From NCBI RefSeq assembly GCF_001039275.2, contig NZ_CP030117.1, forward strand, positions 1,819,501 to 1,883,500: 64,000 nucleotides of DNA. Reading direction: 5' to 3'. The notes beneath the pieces are model-generated. The model was not told the DNA's origin. It did no database searches and was given only the letters and a program-made list of their open reading frames with translations. Below, one piece after another: positions 1 through 9,464 of the stretch (positions are counted from its first letter, which is position 1; every line of letters begins with the position of its first letter). The translations under genes were made by a program, and so were the position numbers. This stretch comes from Brevibacillus brevis. Its GTDB lineage: Bacteria; Bacillota; Bacilli; Brevibacillales; Brevibacillaceae.

Positions 1-828
1 CATCTCTTGGGCTTTCACACGTGCAACGTTCACCAACTGCATGTCCACTTGATAGGGTGCGAGGCCGCGGCTGGTGCGCTCTTGATTCACGAGCTGAACC
101 ATTTCTTTTTCCTCAGCCGTCAAACCAGCGGGAAGAGGAACTTGCGTGCCAGCACCAGGGTTTTGCGGTTGCTCAGGCTTGCTTGGTGTTACGGGAGTAG
201 TTGGATTTGTTGGCTTCGTATCTGGCCCGGGCTGCACTGGGTTGTTCTTGTATTGCGTTTGAATGGCCGTATAGGTTTTGGCATCAGCTTCACCAGTCAA
301 CGGTTGTTTATTGCGCGACTGGAATAGCATGACGGCAAAGCGCGTAGATTCATCGTAATAACCCGAGGCAGTTACTTTGTATCCGAGGCCAGCGAGCATC
401 TTTTGCAATTGCTTCACGTTCTCACCGCTAGCACCCAATTTCAGTGTAGCGTAATCATTGGACTCAGCAGGCTTGCTAGGCTTGGAAGGTGTGCTTGGCT
501 GTGTCGGCTGCTCTTGCTTGCGAGCTTGGTACACGCTCTTCAGTTTATCGTAAGTGGTTTTGTTTACAATTCCGGTTTGCGGTAGCTTGTATTTTTTCTG
601 AAAAGCTTTGACGTTATAAACTGTGTAGCTGTTGTATGTCTTGTCCACTACCAGCTTGTAGTCGTAATGGAGTGCATCGAGCATCTTTTCCACTTCAAGC
701 ACGCGCGAGCTCTTCATCCCTTTTTTCAAAGAGGTAAAACTTGTTTTCGCAAATGCAGGTTGTCCGATCATGGTTACGAGGACGGACAGGGAAAGGATGG
801 TTGCCATTTTTTTCATGTTGCGATTCAT
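1..828 (-). CDS. Secreted peptidoglycan-binding / CAP (SCP-like, YkwD) domain protein, 3' end outside window
   Basis: The reading frame enters from the window edge, so only the first 276 residues are present. A signal peptide (MNRNMKKMATILSLSVLV then a hydrophobic run ending in QPAFA) is followed by two PG_binding_1-like repeats, each with the L(K/G)xGxxG(E/S)xVxxxQxxL type pattern, at about 35-85 and 105-155. A Pro/Thr-rich linker follows, and then the start of a CAP domain (LVNQERTSRGLAPYQVD). Such proteins are exported and cell-wall associated; many occur in spore coat or cortex, but the role here is unknown. The start at 828 is chosen because AAAGG lies upstream; the internal ATG at 816 has no ribosome site. 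It is transcribed divergently from the next gene. Confidence 0.85.
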   Translation of the reverse strand, partial: MNRNMKKMATILSLSVLVTMIGQPAFAKTSFTSLKKGMKSSRVLEVEKMLDALHYDYKLVVDKTYNSYTVYNVKAFQKKYKLPQTGIVNKTTYDKLKSVYQARKQEQPTQPSTPSKPSKPAESNDYATLKLGASGENVKQLQKMLAGLGYKVTASGYYDESTRFAVMLFQSRNKQPLTGEADAKTYTAIQTQYKNNPVQPGPDTKPTNPTTPVTPSKPEQPQNPGAGTQVPLPAGLTAEEKEMVQLVNQERTSRGLAPYQVDMQLVNVARVKAQEM

Positions 829-923
829 CTCATCACGCCTTTCTCTGGTTTGTCGCATCACAATGGTACTAAATGTGGAACAAATGAGAAAAGCACAAAA
901 TATTGGAAAGAGGTGGAGGTGGA

Positions 924-1271
924 ATGTTTGACCTCTCTTGGATCGACCTAATCATTCTCGTGCTGGCAAGCTTTCGTCTCACGCATTTGATTGTTTTTGA
1001 TGAGATCACGTCTTTTCTGCGAAACCCATTTTACCAGGTGTTATATGTACCCGATGAGTCGGGGCAAATGGTCCGGGACTTTCAATTTAAAGGAGGGAGG
1101 TTGCGCCAATGGATAGGCAAATTGTTGAGCTGCCATTGGTGCGTGGGAATTTGGGTGGGAGCTTTGGTTGTTGGGTTGTATATGTATGTGCCAGCCGCCT
1201 ATCCTTTGTTGCTCCTGCTTGCCATAGCCGGAGCGGCGGCTGTCATTGAAACGAAGCTATATACGAGTTGA
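924..1271 (+). CDS. DUF1360 family small membrane protein (YngL/YjcA-like)
   Basis: This 115-residue protein begins MFDLSWIDLIILVLASFR. It shows the DUF1360 pattern: an N-terminal membrane helix running into FRLTHLIVFDEIT, then GKLLSCHWCVGIWVGA, then one or two C-terminal membrane helices. The CxxC in SCHWC is typical of the family. Members in Bacillus (YngL, YjcA) include sporulation proteins, but no biochemical role is known. The start at 924 follows GGAGGTGG closely; an earlier in-frame start at 903 lies upstream of that ribosome site and was rejected. It converges with the glycosyltransferase gene, only 4 bases away. Confidence 0.8.
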   Translation: MFDLSWIDLIILVLASFRLTHLIVFDEITSFLRNPFYQVLYVPDESGQMVRDFQFKGGRLRQWIGKLLSCHWCVGIWVGALVVGLYMYVPAAYPLLLLLAIAGAAAVIETKLYTS

Positions 1272-1275
1272 ATGG

Positions 1276-2499
1276 TTAACTCCTTGAAAAAGTTCTGTAC
1301 ACGATCACTTCGTCATACGAAAGTGGAATAATCTCTTCGGCCATGTATCCCCCCACGATTCTCTGCTGGACTTGAGGGGTGCTCGGTACACCGACACTGG
1401 AAGAAGCGATGTCCACACGAATCGTCGTGGCATTCGGATCGAGCGGAATTTCGAGGACAAAGGTGGGTTTATCAACGGTAAAACTTTTTACTTTTACGCC
1501 ATTCACGAGCGCAGTCAAAACAATGGGCTTTGGCAATTTTACGGGGGAGCCAGGGATTTTGCCCTTCACTAACAACATTTGAGCTGGCGCAGACGGATCT
1601 GATTCCACAATTGCGCGCAGGACAGGAGGCGCCCACAAGTCCATTCCCCGATTCATGCTTGTGATTCTGGTTGTATTAGATGGAAAGGACTTATAGAGCC
1701 GCAACAGGTCGAGTACACCCATGCTTTTGTATTGTGGAACATACGATATCCAATGGCTGGGGATGGACGAATAATTTTTCGCAAGTGATCGCAATACTTC
1801 AGGTACTCCGACAGAATGCCATTGCGTAGCTGATTTGCAGGTCGTGTGGATTCGGGCGTTTCCTAAGTAGTGAGGCACATAACCGATGGGATAAAATTTG
1901 GCGATGCGCATCCACAGGTCGTAATCCATGCAAAATTGCAATTTTTCATCCACGCCCCCCATATGCCTGAAAACGTGGGTCCTGATGAAAGCGGATGGCT
2001 GGCAAATCACGCAGCTCTGATACAACTTCTTGGAATCAGCTTGTTCTGACGGGTAGGTGGTGGATACTTGACCGTACTCGTTCATCACCTGGCAATTGCC
2101 GTGAAGCATTCCCCAGCTCGGGTTACTCGCAAAAGCGTGAACAGCCATGTTGATGGCGCCGGGTACATAGGTGTCGTCTGAATTCAGCCAGCCAATGATT
2201 TCCCCTCTTGCCATTGCCAGACCTTTGTTCAGCGCATGAGACTGTCCGCGATCCGGTTCGGAAATATAACGGAAGCGCGGATCTTTTTGTGCATATTCTT
2301 GCAAGATGGAGAGCGTATCGTCAGTCGAGCCTCCATCTACCACGATATGCTCAAGGTTTGCATAGTCCTGGGTCAATATGCTATTTATCGTCTCACGAAT
2401 AAACCGGCCTTGGTTGTAAGAGGGGGTAATGATACTCACTAATGGTTGCTGTGAGTGGGACACGAGATTCACTCCCATCTTTCCATCATAAAAATGCAT
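1276..2499 (-). CDS. Glycosyltransferase family 2 with C-terminal extension
   Basis: A GT-A fold fills roughly residues 18-240: LVSIITPSYNQGRFIRETI, then HIVVDGGSTDDT, then the nucleotide-binding EPDRGQSHALNKGL and metal-site NSDDTY. It should transfer a sugar from a nucleotide donor during surface-glycan assembly at the cytoplasmic membrane; donor and acceptor cannot be told. Residues 270-407 form an extra domain that I do not recognise, shared with the paralogue at 13022-14257 (both end near EEIIPLSY or EEILPLSY). The first ATG has GAAGGT upstream; an internal ATG seven codons in is an alternative start. It lies downstream of the methyltransferase gene on the same strand and is probably co-transcribed with it. 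Confidence 0.9.
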   Translation of the reverse strand: MHFYDGKMGVNLVSHSQQPLVSIITPSYNQGRFIRETINSILTQDYANLEHIVVDGGSTDDTLSILQEYAQKDPRFRYISEPDRGQSHALNKGLAMARGEIIGWLNSDDTYVPGAINMAVHAFASNPSWGMLHGNCQVMNEYGQVSTTYPSEQADSKKLYQSCVICQPSAFIRTHVFRHMGGVDEKLQFCMDYDLWMRIAKFYPIGYVPHYLGNARIHTTCKSATQWHSVGVPEVLRSLAKNYSSIPSHWISYVPQYKSMGVLDLLRLYKSFPSNTTRITSMNRGMDLWAPPVLRAIVESDPSAPAQMLLVKGKIPGSPVKLPKPIVLTALVNGVKVKSFTVDKPTFVLEIPLDPNATTIRVDIASSSVGVPSTPQVQQRIVGGYMAEEIIPLSYDEVIVYRTFSRS

Positions 2500-2572
2500 G
2501 CACTACCTTCAGACTATGAAAGAATGGAAAAACGGGTACACAAGCATCGTTGATCTTGTGCACCCGATTTCA

Positions 2573-3421
2573 TTACAAATAGTCTGGAATGATCCCTGGA
2601 TTGCGGAAAATACGGAGCAATTCCGCGTGACAGTTCGGGTCGATCGAGCTGCCAGGAATGGCTCTTGCCACGAGGCTGATACGACCTGCATCGTAATTGT
2701 TTATTTTGCCAGAGGGGATGGTCCGAACCGATTCAGGAATAACTTCAAACAATGTGCCCTTCAGCATCTCCTCAATGCAGAGGACGGATGGCAACCACCA
2801 AGTCGTATCGTCCCTATAAATCCGGTTCATTTGTCCAGGAGCTCCGTTGTAGACCATGATCGATTGGTTTGTATCCAAAATACAGGCAGTTTCCAACAAG
2901 AGGTGCCCACCTGGTTTAATCACGCTTCGGCATTGCGACAATGTCCACATTGGATCACGCAGATGATAGAGCAGTCCAAGATGCTGGACGACATCAAATT
3001 GATTGTGCCGTATTTGTTGAGGAAATGGCAGTGGTTCTATAAAATCGTCCATCAGTAAAACTTGCAGCCCTTCCCATAGTTTATAAGGGCTGGTATTGTA
3101 CAGCGGCAAAACTTTGCTTTGCAGGATGTTCTTGCAAAACTCGAAATTCAAATAGAGTGGCTGCATACAGTCCGTAGCTACGACAAGACTCGCCCCTCTT
3201 TGCTCCGCTTCAAACGCCCACATTCCGTCAAAGCTAGCGAGATCAAGGACGCGTTTCCCCGAATATTGGATGTATTCTCTGGATTGTCTCGTCATATTCC
3301 ATATACCTTCCAGAAGCGTAATCCCGGGTGTGACAATACCGGGTCGCAGCGCGATCTTATGGTACCACCGCCGTTTGCTGATCTCATCGAGAATTTCCTG
3401 ATCTGTCCAAAATCTTCCCAT
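2573..3421 (-). CDS. Class I SAM-dependent methyltransferase (DUF1698/CmoB-like)
   Basis: This is a protein of about 282 residues. Motif I is VLDLASFDGMWAFEAEQRGA, followed by the acidic VVATD of motif II. The stretches FDVVQHLGLLYHLRDP and VIKPGGHLLLET are the usual motif IV/VI region. The layout resembles the Methyltransf_9/DUF1698 group, which includes tRNA mo5U34 methyltransferases and many glycan-locus enzymes. Its position among glycosyltransferases favours methylation of a sugar or glycan end rather than tRNA; this is inference. The start is set at 3421 because AAGGGGG lies 8 bases upstream. ATGs at 3439 and 3427 overlap or lie too close to that site. Confidence 0.8.
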   Translation of the reverse strand: MGRFWTDQEILDEISKRRWYHKIALRPGIVTPGITLLEGIWNMTRQSREYIQYSGKRVLDLASFDGMWAFEAEQRGASLVVATDCMQPLYLNFEFCKNILQSKVLPLYNTSPYKLWEGLQVLLMDDFIEPLPFPQQIRHNQFDVVQHLGLLYHLRDPMWTLSQCRSVIKPGGHLLLETACILDTNQSIMVYNGAPGQMNRIYRDDTTWWLPSVLCIEEMLKGTLFEVIPESVRTIPSGKINNYDAGRISLVARAIPGSSIDPNCHAELLRIFRNPGIIPDYL

Positions 3422-3628
3422 CGACATGTCCCCCTTCATTGCAGAGTGCTTGCCCTATACGATATGTTCGGACTTTGCTGGGGGAAATGATATAAATGCA
3501 TTAATTTCGTCCCCATCAAGTGTAAAGTTGCTTGCCAGCATGCAGGTTTCCGGAAAAGAGGCATATGCCCGTTTCTCGTTGTCTTTCACTTACATAAAGT
3601 ATGGGGAGAAAAAGGAGGCGGAAAGAGT

Positions 3629-4474
3629 ATGCCCTTGCCTATCGTGATCATCCATCGAGGGGACGATGATTATCTCACATACAGCTTGCAGCAAGCGAAA
3701 ATAAGTAATCCCCATTCGCCCGTCTATCTGATAGGGAATGGAGGAAACAGAAGGTATGCGATGAACGGCGTTATTCACGAAATGATAGACGATTACATGC
3801 ATGGCGCTAGTGAAATGACGAGAGTCTATAAACATATTCATTTCATGCCCTATGAGTACAATCTGTTTTGTTTTCAACGATGGTTTATTTTGTTGACGTT
3901 TATGAAAAAGCATCAGATTTCGAAATGCTGTTATATCGATACGGATGTCATGCTGTTTACCGACGTGAACCATCCGCGTTTTAACAACTTTATGATGGAA
4001 TTCGTATGGACCAATTTCTTAGATAGGCAGAAGCTAGAACAGTTTTGCGAATTTATGACGTCTCAGTTTGCCAATCCGATATCCTTTGCGAAAGTCGTCC
4101 ATTTCACGATGCAGAGAAAGGAACATGTCCGATTCAATCAGCCTTTAATTACAGATATGGTGCTGGCCTTGCTGTTTCTTGGACAATTCAAGGGTTACCA
4201 AATGACGAACGGCTTGTTTCATGACGGCTTTATTGACGGCAATATTCAGCAGTCTGCTTCGGTGGAGAATTTGTATGGCTTTAAGAAAATTTACTCGATA
4301 AATGGAGTCCTGTGCTGCAAGGATAAGGCATCGAATCTATATCTGCCGTTGTTTTCTCTTCATTTTCAAGGATACACGAAGCACCATATGAAGTTTTTCA
4401 CGGCTCCCTATCTCCCGCAAGCAGGTTCTTATATTTTCGATTATATTTCGAATCGTTGGATTCAGTTTCTATAG
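3629..4474 (+). CDS. Putative GT-A-like glycosyltransferase with DxD motif (paralogue A)
   Basis: This is a 281-residue soluble protein that I cannot place in a named family. It opens with MPLPIVIIHRGDDDYL. It carries YEYNLFCFQRWFILL and then KCCYIDTDVMLFTD; the DTD after a short hydrophobic strand looks like a metal-binding DxD motif of nucleotide-sugar transferases. A paralogue lies at 15399-16256 with the same two motifs, the same length and a similar ending (LHFQG followed by YFDY or IFDY). A clear AAAGGAGGCGG site precedes the ATG. It is the first gene of a plus-strand run leading into manC. Glycosyl transfer is an inference from the DxD motif and the context. Confidence 0.7.
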   Translation: MPLPIVIIHRGDDDYLTYSLQQAKISNPHSPVYLIGNGGNRRYAMNGVIHEMIDDYMHGASEMTRVYKHIHFMPYEYNLFCFQRWFILLTFMKKHQISKCCYIDTDVMLFTDVNHPRFNNFMMEFVWTNFLDRQKLEQFCEFMTSQFANPISFAKVVHFTMQRKEHVRFNQPLITDMVLALLFLGQFKGYQMTNGLFHDGFIDGNIQQSASVENLYGFKKIYSINGVLCCKDKASNLYLPLFSLHFQGYTKHHMKFFTAPYLPQAGSYIFDYISNRWIQFL

Positions 4475-4589
4475 GCTTCTATCATTCCTCGTGTTATTTG
4501 ACCATTTTCATTGGACGATAGAGCATCGACTGCGACAGACGCATAAGATGGTGCATACAACACGATATAAACGGATAGAGGTGGCCTGG

Positions 4590-5993
4590 GTGAAACTGAT
4601 ATTGCTATCGGGTGGTTCAGGGAAAAGGCTGTGGCCGCTCTCCAATGATGTCAGGTCCAAACAGTTCTTGAAGTTGGTAGGCAATGCACATTCCCAACCA
4701 GAGGCGATGGTTCAACGAGTGTGGAGGCAACTGGCCTCCCGCAATTGGTCGGAGCCTGTTTATATTTCAACAGGCGGCTCGCATGTTGACTTGCTTCAAA
4801 GCCAACTTGGAGAAGGCGTTCCTTTGATCGTGGAGCCGGAAAAAAGAGATACCTTCCCTGCCATTGCTTTAGCGGTGACCTATTTGTACTCTGCATTGAC
4901 ACTGGACCCGGATGAGGTCATAGCCGTCATGCCTGTTGATCCATTCGTTGAGGATCGCTTCATGGACAGGATCAAGGAGCTGGAGAACACCATACTCAAA
5001 TCAGGCGCGAATCTCGCATTAATCGGAGTGAAGCCTACGTATCCATCTACGAAATACGGCTACATTGTTCCACAACTAGAATCAGAGTCGGATCAGGGTG
5101 AAAGGCCTCATGCCTATCAAAAAGTAAAAAGCTTCAAAGAAAAGCCGTCACTTGAGCAAGCGCAGGATTTAGTAGAAAAGAAGGCCCTATGGAATTGTGG
5201 AATTTTTGCTTTTCGATTGGGTTATCTCATTCGCGAATTAGAGCAAAAAGGATTGCCTACTGAATACAACCGCATGCTTGAGCAATATAGCCAAATGCCT
5301 GCCATCAGCTTTGACTATGAGATTGTAGAAAAGGCAGAGAGAGTAGTCGTTCTCCCGTATGACGGAGACTGGAAGGACTTAGGGACGTGGAATACGCTCA
5401 CGGAAGAAATGAGCGAGAATGCAATCGGTAAGGTTTTGCTTGATGAGAGTTGCACGAATACGCACGTTATCAACGAATTGGACATACCTATCGTGTCCAT
5501 CGGCTTATCGGATATGATCGTGGCGGCCAGTCCTGATGGCATCCTCGTTTCTTCCAAGGAACAAAGTCATATGGTCAAAAATTTGGCCTTGGATTGGACA
5601 AAGCGCCCAATGTATGAAGAGCGGCGCTGGGGATGGTATCAAGTTATGCATTTTCAGAAGAATGAAGACGATGTGGAAGTATTAACGAAAAGAATCCATG
5701 TATACGCCGGGAAAAATTTGAGCTATCAATTCCATCACCATCGTAGCGAAGTATGGATCATCGTAGAAGGCTGCGGCGAGTTCATCTTGGATGATCAGTT
5801 GAGCCAGGTTGAACCAGGTGACGTATTGCAAATCCCGGTAGGAGCCAAACATGCAATCAAAGCCACGACCGAGCTGGAATTCATCGAGGTACAGATGGGA
5901 AGTCAGCTAGTGGAAGAAGATATCGTTCGACTCGGAATGACGTGGTCAGCGATTCGGGAGCAGATTGGGAAGCACGGTGATCACGATGATTGA
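4590..5993 (+). CDS. manC: Mannose-1-phosphate guanylyltransferase (cupin-type isomerase domain fused)
   Basis: The N-terminal nucleotidyltransferase domain has the signature LILLSGGSGKRLWPLS followed by SKQFLKL; the C-terminal third is a cupin (YQFHHHRSEVWIIVEG, then PGDVLQIPVGAKHAI). It makes GDP-mannose from GTP and mannose-1-phosphate. The family may also isomerise fructose-6-phosphate, through the cupin half. The 467-residue length fits the family. The GTG at 4590 is chosen because it sits just before the signature and follows AGAGGTGG. A longer frame from 4491 would add 33 unrelated residues. It overlaps the dehydratase gene by 8 bases, suggesting coupled translation. The product feeds gmd, rmd and fcl in this locus. 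Confidence 0.92.
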   Translation: MKLILLSGGSGKRLWPLSNDVRSKQFLKLVGNAHSQPEAMVQRVWRQLASRNWSEPVYISTGGSHVDLLQSQLGEGVPLIVEPEKRDTFPAIALAVTYLYSALTLDPDEVIAVMPVDPFVEDRFMDRIKELENTILKSGANLALIGVKPTYPSTKYGYIVPQLESESDQGERPHAYQKVKSFKEKPSLEQAQDLVEKKALWNCGIFAFRLGYLIRELEQKGLPTEYNRMLEQYSQMPAISFDYEIVEKAERVVVLPYDGDWKDLGTWNTLTEEMSENAIGKVLLDESCTNTHVINELDIPIVSIGLSDMIVAASPDGILVSSKEQSHMVKNLALDWTKRPMYEERRWGWYQVMHFQKNEDDVEVLTKRIHVYAGKNLSYQFHHHRSEVWIIVEGCGEFILDDQLSQVEPGDVLQIPVGAKHAIKATTELEFIEVQMGSQLVEEDIVRLGMTWSAIREQIGKHGDHDD

Positions 5994-7104
5994 TCCAGCG
6001 TTTTGGCAAAACAAAAAAGTGTTGATCACAGGTCATACGGGGTTCAAAGGGGCATGGCTATGCTTATGGCTGCATCATTTAGGGGCGAAGGTAACAGGGT
6101 ATGCGCTGTCGCCGCCGACGAATCCGAGTATTTTTGAGTGTGCCCAAATCAGCTCATTGGTTGATTCAATCATTGATGATGTCAGATCGAAGGAAAGTGT
6201 TCAAAAAGCGATCAACCAAGCAAACCCGGATATCATCATTCACATGGCCGCCCAGCCGCTGGTGCGTTTGTCGTATCAATATCCGGCGGAAACCTACGAA
6301 ATCAATGTCATGGGTACGGTGAATGTACTCGAAGCGGCGAGAGTCGCTGTTCAGGATGGAATGAAAATCAAAGCGATCATCAATGTTACGACGGATAAGG
6401 TTTACGAAAATCGGGAATGGGTGTGGGGATACCGTGAGCAGGATGTGTTGGGTGGCTATGACCCATATTCCAACAGCAAAGCATGCTCGGAGCAAGTGAC
6501 TGCCTCCTATCGCAATGCTTTCTTTCACCCCGACCAGTATCACCAGCATGGCGTAGCCGTTTCTTCAGCGCGAGCAGGCAATGTAATCGGTGGCGGTGAT
6601 TGGGCTCTTGATCGATTGATACCGGATTGCCTGAGTGCCTTGATAAAGGGAGAGACAATCACCATCCGTAATCCAAAAGCAATTCGGCCATGGCAGCACG
6701 TCCTGGAGCCCTTGAAAGGGTACATGATGCTCGCTGAAAAAATGTGGGCGAATGGCAAGGATTACGCTCAGAGCTGGAATTTTGGTCCGAATGAGGACGA
6801 TGCCAGATCGGTAGAGTGGATCGCTCGGCAATTGTGTGAACGATGGGGAGCTGGTGCCCGCTTTGAAGCAGAGCGAACCGATCCACAATGGCACGAAGCC
6901 CAATATTTAAAGCTGGACTGTTCCAAAGCCAAAAGCGTACTAGGCTGGAAGCCCAAGTGGTCACTCGAACAGACCTTGGACAGTATCATTTCGTGGCATA
7001 AGGCTTATCAGCAAAAGCAATGCGTAAGGGAGATCTGTTTGGCCCAAATCGCAGCGTATACAGATAGGGCCAGTGAACACCAGAGGAAGGAGGGCAGCCA
7101 ATGA
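5986..7104 (+). CDS. rfbG: CDP-glucose 4,6-dehydratase
   Basis: This is an extended short-chain dehydrogenase of 372 residues. The NAD-binding motif is VLITGHTGFKGAWLCLWL, the form characteristic of CDP-glucose dehydratases. HMAAQPLVRLSY and the catalytic region VTTDKVYEN with YDPYSNSKACSE (Tyr-xxx-Lys) follow. It converts CDP-glucose to CDP-4-keto-6-deoxyglucose. The ATG at 5986 lies within the last codons of manC, and the gene ends in an ATGA overlap with rfbF, so the three are one transcript. Translation from further upstream at GTG 5977 is possible but less likely. Confidence 0.93.
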   Translation: MIDPAFWQNKKVLITGHTGFKGAWLCLWLHHLGAKVTGYALSPPTNPSIFECAQISSLVDSIIDDVRSKESVQKAINQANPDIIIHMAAQPLVRLSYQYPAETYEINVMGTVNVLEAARVAVQDGMKIKAIINVTTDKVYENREWVWGYREQDVLGGYDPYSNSKACSEQVTASYRNAFFHPDQYHQHGVAVSSARAGNVIGGGDWALDRLIPDCLSALIKGETITIRNPKAIRPWQHVLEPLKGYMMLAEKMWANGKDYAQSWNFGPNEDDARSVEWIARQLCERWGAGARFEAERTDPQWHEAQYLKLDCSKAKSVLGWKPKWSLEQTLDSIISWHKAYQQKQCVREICLAQIAAYTDRASEHQRKEGSQ

Positions 7105-7880
7105 AAGTCGTCATCCTAGCAGGAGGGTATGGCACACGCATTGGAGAAGAAACGCATCTTCGTCCGAAACCGCTCATTGAGATCGGTGAATGGCCCATCA
7201 TTTGTCATATCATGTCCACTTATTCCAAGTATGGTTTTCATGATTTCATCATCTGTCTCGGGTACAAAGGCTATATGATCAAGGAGTACTTCGCGCACTA
7301 CTTCCTTCACCATTCTGATGTGACCTTTGATTTTCGTAACGATAATCAGGTCACTTTTCACAATCATAATGCTGCTCCGTGGCGAGTCACATTGATTGAT
7401 ACAGGGAAAGACACAGGGACAGGTGGAAGGGTGAAGCGCATTCAGAAGTATGTGGGAGAAGAAACCTTCATGCTGACGTATGGAGATGGCTTATCCGACA
7501 TTGATATTGAAAAGCTGGTAAAATTTCATCGCGCGCATAAAAAACTCGCAACGATCACCACGACTCAACCGCCAGGCAGATTCGGAGCATTGGATATTGC
7601 CGATGGGAGCACTGTAACAGGATTCCAGGAGAAGCCAAAGGGGGACGGCGGTTGGATCAATGCTGGTTTTTTTGTTATGGAACCGGGCGTATTCGATTAT
7701 ATTGCGGGTGATGAGACGGTATTGGAAAAAGAGCCGCTGGAGAGCTTGGCCAAGGCGAATCAACTGATGGCCTTCAAGCATACTGGTTTTTGGCATCCGA
7801 TGGATACGCTGAGAGATAAAAACTACTTGGAAGAACTGTGGAAATCCGGAAAAGCAGCATGGGCAACCAGCCGAACATGA
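7101..7880 (+). CDS. rfbF: Glucose-1-phosphate cytidylyltransferase
   Basis: This 259-residue nucleotidyltransferase begins MKVVILAGGYGTRIGEET followed by RPKPLIEIG, the signature of RfbF. LTYGDGLSDID is the metal-binding Asp region, and GRFGALDI with FQEKPKGDGGWINAGFFV completes the sugar-binding face. It joins CTP and glucose-1-phosphate to give CDP-glucose, the substrate of the upstream dehydratase. The ATG overlaps the rfbG stop (ATGA). Glucose-1-phosphate could come from the phosphoglucomutase at 17210-18946. Confidence 0.94.
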   Translation: MKVVILAGGYGTRIGEETHLRPKPLIEIGEWPIICHIMSTYSKYGFHDFIICLGYKGYMIKEYFAHYFLHHSDVTFDFRNDNQVTFHNHNAAPWRVTLIDTGKDTGTGGRVKRIQKYVGEETFMLTYGDGLSDIDIEKLVKFHRAHKKLATITTTQPPGRFGALDIADGSTVTGFQEKPKGDGGWINAGFFVMEPGVFDYIAGDETVLEKEPLESLAKANQLMAFKHTGFWHPMDTLRDKNYLEELWKSGKAAWATSRT

Positions 7881-7894
7881 AGGAGGAAGCAGGA

Positions 7895-8488
7895 GTGGGT
7901 GGATTAAACGAGAACAGTGAAGAGGTTTTTTCTCCGATCGGATACGGGGACATTACTATCGATTGTGGGGCAAATTACGGGGTCATTTCTCAAAAAATGG
8001 CGGATAAAGGCGCCCTCGTCTTTGCGTTTGAACCGAATCCATACGTATTTGAGGAATTGAAAAAAAGGGTTGGTTCCTATCCCAATGTCGTATGTATAAA
8101 CAAAGCGGTTTGGCATAAAAACGACAAGCTGCGCTTGCATTTGCATGAACATTACCATACGGATCCGGCAGGGTCTGCGTATGCCTCTTCTCTTTTGACC
8201 AATCATCCGGTTACGAATCCTGAAAAATATGTAGACGTAGAGGTAATCGATTTGTCACAGTTCATCCAAATGCTCAACCGCCCGATCAAATTGATCAAAA
8301 TCGATATTGAGGGGGCAGAATTTGAACTGTTGGAAAAAATCGTGGAGCAAAATTTACACCTTCACATAGAAAAAATCGTCGTAGAAAATCATGAATGGCT
8401 GATTGAAGGCTTGAAAACGAAAGCCGATCACTTTCGGAGGGTCATGCAAGAAAAACAAATTCACAACATTGACTTGAACTGGATATAA
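7895..8488 (+). CDS. FkbM family SAM-dependent methyltransferase
   Basis: Motif I is ITIDCGANYGVISQKMADKG, followed by VFAFEPNPYVFEELKKRV and, later, LIKIDIEGAEFELLE, the FkbM hallmark. Such enzymes O-methylate sugars or other small substrates. I take the GTG at 7895 as start because a perfect AAGGAGG ends 8 bases before it. An ATG at 7877 would give an ATGA overlap with rfbF but has no ribosome site. The length is then 197 residues, on the short side for the family. It sits in the CDP-sugar operon between rfbF and the reductase gene, so a methylated deoxysugar or a methyl cap is plausible. Confidence 0.78.
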   Translation: MGGLNENSEEVFSPIGYGDITIDCGANYGVISQKMADKGALVFAFEPNPYVFEELKKRVGSYPNVVCINKAVWHKNDKLRLHLHEHYHTDPAGSAYASSLLTNHPVTNPEKYVDVEVIDLSQFIQMLNRPIKLIKIDIEGAEFELLEKIVEQNLHLHIEKIVVENHEWLIEGLKTKADHFRRVMQEKQIHNIDLNWI

Positions 8489-8524
8489 GGAGAGTGCCAA
8501 GCAGGTGAAGGGGAGCGATCCCAA

Positions 8525-9412
8525 ATGAAGATACTTGTGACCGGTGCGACAGGATTTCTCGGAAGCCAGCTCGTAAAAGCGCTGCGATTGGACGGACATA
8601 CTGTCATCATTTTAAAAAGGAGCACTTCCGATTGCTCGCGTATCCAGGACATATTACCTGATTTGATTACCTATGATACGGATCGAGGTCAATGGGAAGC
8701 TCCTTTTTTCGAGCAGGGGAGAATCGATGCGATTATCCATACAGCAACCTGTTATGGACGCAACAACGAAAGCAATGCCACGATCGTAGATACCAATGTG
8801 ACCTTTCCGCTGAAACTGCTGGATGTGGCCATACGCTCTGGAACCCCTGTTTTTCTGAATACAGATACGTTTTCCAGTGCGCCCGTCCGATTACCCAAAC
8901 ATCTACAACCATACAATTTGACGAAGCGTCAATTTCGAGAATGGGGAAAATGTCTAGCAGATATATCTTCCTTGCAATTCATCAACGTCAGGCTGGAGCA
9001 TGTGTATGGTCCGTATGATAATCCGAATAAGTTTGTCACTTCTGTCATCAAAAGCTGTCTCGAAAATCAACCCGAACTAAGGCTAACAGAAGGAAAGCAA
9101 GCAAGGGACTTTATTTATGTGGACGATGTAGTCTCTGCCTTTCGTGTGTTGTTGGCGCATGCTGCTCGTCTACCCGCAGGATTTACGGAATTCCAGGTAG
9201 GGACAGGTACAGCAACCTCGATCCGAGAGTTTGTAGAACTGGTTCAGCATATAACCCAATCAAGTACGCTCCTGAAGTTCGGATCGATTGCGTATACCGA
9301 CATGGAAATCATGCATTCACAAGCAGATATTCGACCGCTGCAAGCACTAGGGTGGAATCAGCGTGTAAAGCTGGAGGATGGATTGAGAAAGGTAGTGGCC
9401 ACTTTCAAATAG
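8525..9412 (+). CDS. NAD(P)-dependent sugar epimerase/reductase, probable CDP-4-keto-6-deoxyhexose reductase
   Basis: This 295-residue extended SDR has the Rossmann motif MKILVTGATGFLGSQLVKAL and a catalytic-type YNLTK at about 128-132. RDFIYVDDV is the usual sugar-binding helix motif. The third step after rfbF and rfbG is normally a CDP-4-keto-6-deoxyglucose reductase or epimerase (abequose or paratose synthase type), and the sequence looks like that group. The precise sugar product cannot be read from sequence. It is the last gene of the 3629-9412 run and is followed by a hairpin terminator. Confidence 0.8.
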   Translation: MKILVTGATGFLGSQLVKALRLDGHTVIILKRSTSDCSRIQDILPDLITYDTDRGQWEAPFFEQGRIDAIIHTATCYGRNNESNATIVDTNVTFPLKLLDVAIRSGTPVFLNTDTFSSAPVRLPKHLQPYNLTKRQFREWGKCLADISSLQFINVRLEHVYGPYDNPNKFVTSVIKSCLENQPELRLTEGKQARDFIYVDDVVSAFRVLLAHAARLPAGFTEFQVGTGTATSIREFVELVQHITQSSTLLKFGSIAYTDMEIMHSQADIRPLQALGWNQRVKLEDGLRKVVATFK

Positions 9413-9422
9413 CAACGAAACA

Positions 9423-9453
9423 AAAAACATGGCGAGCCTTCAGCCATGTTTTT
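9423..9453. terminator. Bidirectional rho-independent terminator
   Basis: An 11-base-pair perfect stem (AAAAACATGGC pairing with GCCATGTTTTT) closes a 9-base loop. A- and T-tracts on both sides allow it to serve the convergent genes ending at 9412 and 9465. Confidence 0.85.
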
Positions 9454-9464
9454 ATTATGTGTGC